NCBI GenBank assembly: GCA_020631735.1 | Contig: CM036160.1 | Span: 666,407-730,406, forward strand | Source: Saccharum officinarum | Taxonomy: Eukaryota; Streptophyta; Magnoliopsida; Poales; Poaceae | Length of the DNA: 64,000 bases | Reading direction: 5' to 3' | Shown: positions 58,053 through 64,000 of the stretch, one piece after another | How positions within the stretch are numbered: position 1 is the first letter of the stretch | Layout: every line of letters begins with the position of its first letter | Translations under genes and position numbers: made by a program | The notes under the pieces: model-generated | What the model saw: only the letters and a program-made list of their open reading frames with translations | Databases searched by the model: none | Told to the model about the DNA's origin: nothing

Positions 58053-58067
58053 ACAGCTTTGATACCA
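58053..58067 (-). promoter_or_regulatory. Primer-binding site (initiator Met-tRNA type)
   Basis: The minus strand reads TGGTATCAAAGCTGT three bases after the 5' LTR end GTGTGACA. TGGTATCA matches the 3' end of the initiator Met-tRNA used by many plant gypsy and copia elements. Confidence 0.8.
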
Positions 58068-58070
58068 ATT

Positions 58071-60954
58071 TGTCACACTCCAATTAAAGGACAATATAGA
58101 GTGCATACATCTTATGTGCGCCCCAGGAATAGTCGCACACATAAGCTGACAAATTAACAGAAGTATCATCACTGAGTACATACATAACGTTATTACATCA
58201 CGTAGTTCTTACATAAACAAACGGAAAGATAAATAGCAACTCTCGGGCGTAGTGTCTGATCCACAGGGAAGGACGACTGGTTGACCCAAACCTAGAAATC
58301 CTCCGGGAAGTCCTCGTAGAAACTGTCATCTGTTACCCATCCGGGATTTTACCCAAAAACAATATAGCAACAAGTGTGAGTACATTCGTACTCCGCAAGT
58401 ATAGTATGAGGATTCATGAGGCTCAAAAAGGCTAGACACGGTTGACTGCAGTTAGCACTTTTAGTAGATCAATATTTCATTGTTAATCATTATTAAGTTA
58501 TGCTCAAACACCCATTTAACCCACATGATCCACTACTAGAATTAAGAGAGAAAAGCAACAGTGTGATCTCATCATCATCATCATAGTTCATCCACATATC
58601 TAGTAACCATTTATTCTGTGAGTTTTTCGGGCCGCTCGTGTCCGTGAGCACGGCTGTTATAACAGTTTTAACACTCTGCAGAGGTTGTGCATCTTTACCG
58701 TGAGTCGTGTTACCCGTATGCCCGGGCCCGTCGACCCCCTAACACTTCCAAGGTGAGCAGGCAGGGTACACTATGAAGCCTTCCATAGGCCTCTTCTAAC
58801 AAGTTAGGGCCGCGAGGTTTCCTCGGCAGGCAGATATAGAGAACCCCCCTTTCGATGGCACAATTCCCGCAGGCTATACACATCAGAACAGAGGCAGTTC
58901 TATACCCAAAGTGGCAAGCCCCTCTTGCGCCCTTTCGGGTAACCTCTAACAAGCTAGAAAAGATCCTATTACTGAGCTAAAGTCAGAGCCATATGACTCT
59001 CACGGTTGCACTGTATGTCCCAGCTTTTGCCCTACAGACAAGTCCTTACGGAGAGTTTAGGGCAACATGATCGACATCATTTGCACCATCACCCTATATT
59101 TCAATCATTACCATCATGTTTATCCGTTTGTTCCATTAATCATAGTATTGATCATGTTTGAATAGAGCACTAGCATTCTACCCATATGCAATAAAACCCA
59201 TAGGTATCAAGATATAAGTCATAAATGGCTAGGATGTCCTTATAGTCGAGCAATATTAGACACATGCATAATGAGTAGATTATATAATGAATAGGAATCA
59301 AGGAAGGCCCATGCTATACTTGCCTTGGTTCACGAACTGATGCTGGTCCTGCTGCTCCTCGCACGCGTCCGGATTTCCGACGTACTCCTCACCGTCTGAA
59401 CTCGAACGACACGAAGTACAACACGCAATTCGGAGCAGACATACAAGCAAAACATGGCTACTATTAGGACAGTACACCAACAATAAATAAATCTGAATAA
59501 AATGCTTACCAAAATCATCTACGTCTCGCTACGATCACATTGACGCGAATTGCACGAAAATCGGAGCTACAACGCAAAAGTTACGAGACATTTACTATTC
59601 CAGAAGCTAGCTATTAACTAGATTTATTTGAGAAATTCAAAAGTTATTAACAGGTCTAACAGTAGCACTATTGCGTAGATTATGAAATTACGAATCTAAC
59701 GCAAGTTGAACGGGTCGAATCGGAGCTAAAACGACGATTTTATACACGTTTTACTGCAGTGGCAATTCTGTAAATAAATTGAAAACATTTTGGAATTAAA
59801 ATAAAACAAATTCGGGAAATTCCTATCTGGCCGAGGACTGCGGGTAAAATAGGAAGAAATCCGAGGGCTCTTTAGCAAGAAGACCCGCGAAGGGGTATCG
59901 GCTGCCCACAGCCGTTGATCACGAGATGAAGGGCTAGGAAAGAAAAGGGGGAGAGAGAGGGGGCCGGCCGCCGGACTTAGGGAAGGAGACGGTGGCGCCG
60001 CCATGGAGCTCGTCGGCGCTGCTCGCCGGGCACTACAGGCCCCATTCTCCAAACAAAACCCATAGGAAGAATGCGGAGGGATAGGGGTTCCATTTTCTCC
60101 ACAAGCGCGGCCGGGGAAGGCCCGAGGGGCACCCGCCATGGCCGGGCATAGCAAGGCTCGTCGGAGCTCACATAAACCGGCCCTAGAGGCCACAAAACGT
60201 CGAATTGGAGGTGCAGGGAGAGGGAGGGGAGCACGGGGAGTCTCACCACGGCTTCAAACGGGACGGGGACGGCTCGGGGGAGACAACCGACGCGGTGGCC
60301 GAGCGTGCTCCGGTGACGCGCTGCTGCGGGACTTCGCGAGCTCAAACGAATGGGGGATTGGAGCGGGGATGCAGCCGGGAGAGAGGCGAAGGGGGTTGCG
60401 GCTCCCTTTTAAGGCCAGGCGCGGGGGGTGGAGAAGGGCGCTCCCACGTCTGCGGTAGTGGGCGCGGCGGTCATGGCGGTTGCTGCGACCGAGGGGCGAG
60501 CGGCGGGAGGTTGGAGATGAGGGCGCCGACAGGTGGGCCCGGACGGTCAGTGACCGCGGGAGAGGAGAGGGGGCGCGGCAACGGCCATCTGGCCTGGTTG
60601 GGCTGGGCCGCGGCCCAAGAGGGAAAGCGCGGGGAGGATTGGTTGGGCCGGCCGGGAATTGGCTAACAGGCCGAAACCGAGGAAAGAAAGAAAACGGGAA
60701 AGAATTTATTTTCCTTTTTCAAATTTGATTTTCAAATCACATTTTCAAATGTTTTTGAATGTCTTTTAAACTTTGACTCAAACCAATCATCACAAAATAT
60801 AGTGCAACAGCATGAGTGCAAAAACAAATGGTTAACCTTATGATTAATTTTAATTTCACAAAATTTATTATTCTCTATATTTAAATGCACACATACATAC
60901 CTAATTAAATCATATTTAGCTATTTTAAAACAAAGCAAAATTTAGGGTGTTACA
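58071..60954 (-). mobile_element. 5' LTR of the minus-strand gypsy element (2884 bp)
   Basis: Begins TGTAACACCCTAAATTTTG at 60954 and ends GTGTGACA at 58071. It has an AT-rich U3, a TTAAAAGGG TATA-like site (about 60410), a GC-rich leader block (59940-60430), and an acidic short frame followed by CCAAGGCAAG (59325-59400). The right flank is ATGTC. The open frames within it on either strand are not genes. Confidence 0.85.
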
Positions 60955-63900
60955 ATGTCGAACTCAACAAATATATCATAGGGTTCATGAGGCTCAAAAG
61001 GTTTGACACGGGTTTACTGCAATAGCTTTTAGTGAGTCATCTCTTTAACAATTGAGTAGCAACAAGTTTACCAAAATCCCAAATAACCTCATGATCATGT
61101 AAACGAGAATAACGTATAGCAAGAAACAATAATCATTAGTGAGCATCAATATCATCAGTATTATCATTATCATCAGTGTTCATCATTTATTCTGTAAGGG
61201 TCCAAGGCCACTCGTGACCGTGAGCACGGCTGTTATAACAGTTTTACACTCTGCAGAGGTTGTACACTTTCACTGTGAGTCATGATTTACCCTTTCGCCC
61301 GAGGTAGCTAATCTCTTGACCCACTTCCAAGGAAGGTCGGCAGGGTTCACTATGAAGCCTTTCAAAGGTTCGTCTAACAAGTTAGGGCCATTAGATTCAC
61401 TCGGCAAACAGATGTAGAGCCCCCCTTCCAAATGGCACAATAACGCGCAGCCTATACATATAAGGATAGAGGCCGCACTATACCCGATTCGTCAAGCCGT
61501 TCTTACGCCATGAAGGAATACCTCTAACAAGCTAGAAAAGGTCCTCATACTTGACTAAAGCCAGAGCCATTTTAGCCCTCACAGTTGTACTGTAAGTCCC
61601 GGATGTTCGCTTACAGAAAAGTCCTTAGGGAGAGAAACTAGAGCACCATAAAAACAACCAAATATGCTCTAGCCCTCTTGAGCCATATTGCTTTAAAGCA
61701 TCATTTAAACGTTTATTGCATATATCATTAGTCAAGTTACAGATCATGATTATTCAAAAAGAGCACTAGCATCACTACCCAATGCAATGTCCCATAGGTG
61801 TCAAGGTACAAGATACAAAAGCTAGGATATCCTTAATGGTAACAAGGTAGACACATGCACATGAATTAAATATATTAAAGATGAATAGGAAACAAGGATA
61901 ATCCCATGCTATACTTGCCTTAAATCAAGATCTTTCTCTGATCCAAATCTTCAATTAATAGCTTCTTGAATCTTCACGTATAGCTCACCGACTGGACTTG
62001 GTCAATAAATCACCACACACACATCGAGCAATCATACACAAAGCAACAATACATCTAAATTAGAACAGTACATCAATCATAGGAAAATAAGTCAAAGAGT
62101 TTGAAACACGATTCTACGCATCGCTACGAACACAGTCGTGAGAGGCAAGCTAATCGGAGCTACGGTGGAAAAGATACATCTACCGACAGATCTATTCATA
62201 AATCTATGTGTTTTAATTATATAAAAACATATATAAGATATTTTATAGATAATAGAAATTAAGCCAAATTTAGATTCGAATTATAAAACTAAAGTAAAAC
62301 AAATCATATTTTATTTTGAAAGCTGAGTTTAAACTAGCCATATTTTACTAACATATATTATCGTATAATTCAAGTTATATTTTATCTTTGCCAAAATAAA
62401 AGAGAGCACCTACTCGAATTGCATGTGGCATGGATTCGAGCTAAACAAACTATTACAATATAAAAAACACATTGGTGATTGTAATTAATTAAACCATATA
62501 AATATTTGCATATGAAGTGTGACACCTATATTATTTTTAAATTAGAAAACTCGTTGCCTGTACATTAATCAAATTAATTAATATTTATCTATAAACAGTG
62601 AAACAGGTGGCAGATCAACTTCGCTGCTAAATTATCGATTACATCGACACGACCTGAACGCAACAAGAACAAACTAAATCGGAGCTAAACGATAAAGATA
62701 TCAAGAGTTTAAGGTTTAGAAAGGATTATTTGGCAAGAATGATATTTTTGGTACTTCACGTTCAAACGATAGATTAAAGATAAAGATGATTATCATCATG
62801 GGCAAAAGAATCAATGCATGGAGCGGCTGACCTTCAACTATTCATCAGGGTGCTCGTTTGCATGCTGCACGATGTAGCTTGCTAGTAGCAAAGACAGGGC
62901 GATCGATTTGCAGCTGCATGAGATGGAGTGAAGTTGATTGACAAAAGGAAGGAACACGATTAAGCATAAAAATAAATAGATCGAAGGGATATAGGAGATC
63001 GACGTGTAGGATAGATTGTGCACCTACTCTGCTGGCTTTGTAGCGCTTAATCGCTGACTTGTACGTGCATGTGCAAAACGGCGACAACTTGGTGATCTTC
63101 CTCGCATGCAGGAAGGCTTGCTCTCGATCCGTTGCTCACAAGCACGATGGCCTTCTCTGGCGTGAGGCAGCTCTGCGGCAGATCGCTCCTCACGGCGTGG
63201 CTGGGACGTTCGAGAAGTGACAAGGCGATGGTGGCATGCGGCGGAGCTCTGATGGCTGGGCAGAAACGCAAAGCTGAGATCGGTGACGGCGGCGACAACG
63301 GCGACGGCGAGAGAAAGAGGAGAGAAATATAATTTACTACACGAGGGATTTCCTAAACTAGGGGCTCCCTTTACGGTAGTTTTGGTGTGCTTTGCCCATG
63401 GGGTAGGTACGTATATATAGGGAGGAAAACTCTCCACCTCCATGTCAACTAGCGATATAGTGCTAATTAACGTTGCACCATCCAGCTCCGCTAATAGGCC
63501 TAAGTAATCATTTAAGCCCATTAGTAAATAAATGTATGGGCCTTTGAGATTTATTAGGATTATTGCACATGGGCTTTGAGAGTTGGAAAACAAATGAGAG
63601 ATTTATTATTTTCAGAATTAATTATTTTCATGGATAAAATAATTCTAGAAAAGTCCATAATTATTATTTAAGCCGCGAAAAATACTCCGAAAGCTCTGAA
63701 AATTCAGGGAAATTTTCCAGAGACATTATGGAACATGAGGAACCCAAATAAAGTATTTGGAGCTCACTAAAAGGTAATTTTGGAGCATCTAAAAATTAGA
63801 TTATGCTCACAGACAAGTGAAAATAAGCTACAGAAAAAGTCAGAAAAATTCCCGAGAAGTTTGTAGAGATTGATTGATGGACGAGAAACTGAAAGGAGTG

Positions 63901-64000
63901 ATTTGGGTTACAAAGAAAATATTTTGGAAAGCTCTCAATGAAACTTGAGCTGAGAGACAAGAAATTTGATTGCAGAAAAAAGGATAAAGGTATAGCAGAG
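60955..64000 (-). mobile_element. Related LTR, interrupted at 60955 and running past the window end
   Basis: 60985-61925 aligns with 58405-59325 of the neighbouring LTR (blocks TTCATGAGGCTCAAAA, CAGGGT.CACTATGAAGCC, TCTAACAAGTTAGGGCC, CCATGCTATACTTGCCTT). It is more diverged than the two copies of the young element, so it is a different, older insertion. 63040-63330 is GC-rich, as in the other LTRs' leaders, with a TATA-like CTATATATACG on the minus strand near 63415. No TGTAACA start is reached before 64000. No gene seen. Confidence 0.65.

Larger units (their letters stand above)
50908..60954 (-). mobile_element. Nearly complete chromodomain Ty3/gypsy retrotransposon, minus strand
   Basis: Reading leftwards: 5' LTR 60954-58071 (starts TGTAACACCC, ends GTGTGACA), PBS at 58067-58053, an extra ORF (57881-56973), gag (56281 to about 55100), pol (about 55100-51853), polypurine tract (51792-51781) and the start of the 3' LTR (51777-50908), cut by the gap. 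The two LTR copies are collinear over about 870 bp with few substitutions, so the element is young. The 5-bp duplication cannot be tested because the left end is in the gap. The C-terminal chromodomain and the Met-type PBS fit the Tekay/Del group. Confidence 0.85.

Noticed and set aside
59726..60666. Several 100-150 codon open frames on both strands
   Set aside because: They are inside the 5' LTR and are mirrored in the 3' LTR copy, so they are repeat DNA and not host genes.
1..64000. tRNA, rRNA or miRNA genes
   Set aside because: I saw no cloverleaf with A and B boxes and no rRNA-like stretch. The hairpins noticed belong to MITEs or CACTA ends. A dedicated scan could still find one.

Overview
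The window is nuclear DNA from a grass, most likely a panicoid (sorghum, sugarcane or Miscanthus type). The evidence is GC-rich exons with GT-AG introns, dense nested transposable elements of grass families, and a ZIP metal-transporter gene beside an HMA-type heavy-metal ATPase gene. In rice, from memory, the neighbours OsZIP8 and OsHMA3 on chromosome 7 form the same pair, so I read this as the orthologous locus. Three runs of exactly 100 N (8255-8354, 27795-27894, 50808-50907) are scaffold gaps, so order and distance across them are not proven.

Layout. 1-2988: the 3' half of a decayed CACTA transposon with a DUF8039-like / Ulp1 (C48) protease pseudogene. 2989-8254: intergenic DNA with a Tip100-like hAT element, a 1.16-kb Stowaway-type element holding a nested MITE, and a 150-bp direct repeat. 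8355-16600: unusual GC-rich, repeat-rich, apparently non-coding DNA that looks like decayed LTR-retroelement leader or untranslated sequence. 17615-18839: the last two exons of a ZIP transporter (+). 18840-22631: intergenic DNA with a possible Helitron end, an RNase H relic and a small hAT element. 22632-26041: a six-exon HMA3-like Zn/Cd P1B-ATPase gene (-), tail to tail with the ZIP gene and carrying a 1-bp deletion. 27137-27794: a PIF/Harbinger-associated ORF relic. 28869-29138: a possible small membrane protein.

29-64 kb is a retroelement nest. A degenerate Ty3/gypsy element (-, 32.3-36.4 kb) was cut by a Stowaway MITE, a CACTA fragment and a solo LTR, and that LTR holds a Tourist MITE. 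A PIF/Harbinger-type element (38321-49323, TSD TAA) is interrupted by a 10.2-kb LTR-retrotransposon composite (38877-49049, TSD GGCCA) with a chromodomain pol. Right of the third gap is a nearly complete chromodomain Ty3/gypsy element on the minus strand (50908-60954), with LTRs, PBS, an extra ORF before gag, then gag and pol. It sits in another related LTR that runs off the window.

Functionally, the only host genes I can support well are the two metal transporters. ZIP proteins move Zn/Fe-type cations toward the cytosol; HMA3-type pumps load Zn/Cd into the vacuole. The rest is mobile-element DNA at different stages of decay. Exon limits, TSDs and TIRs were read by eye; no alignment or database search was run.
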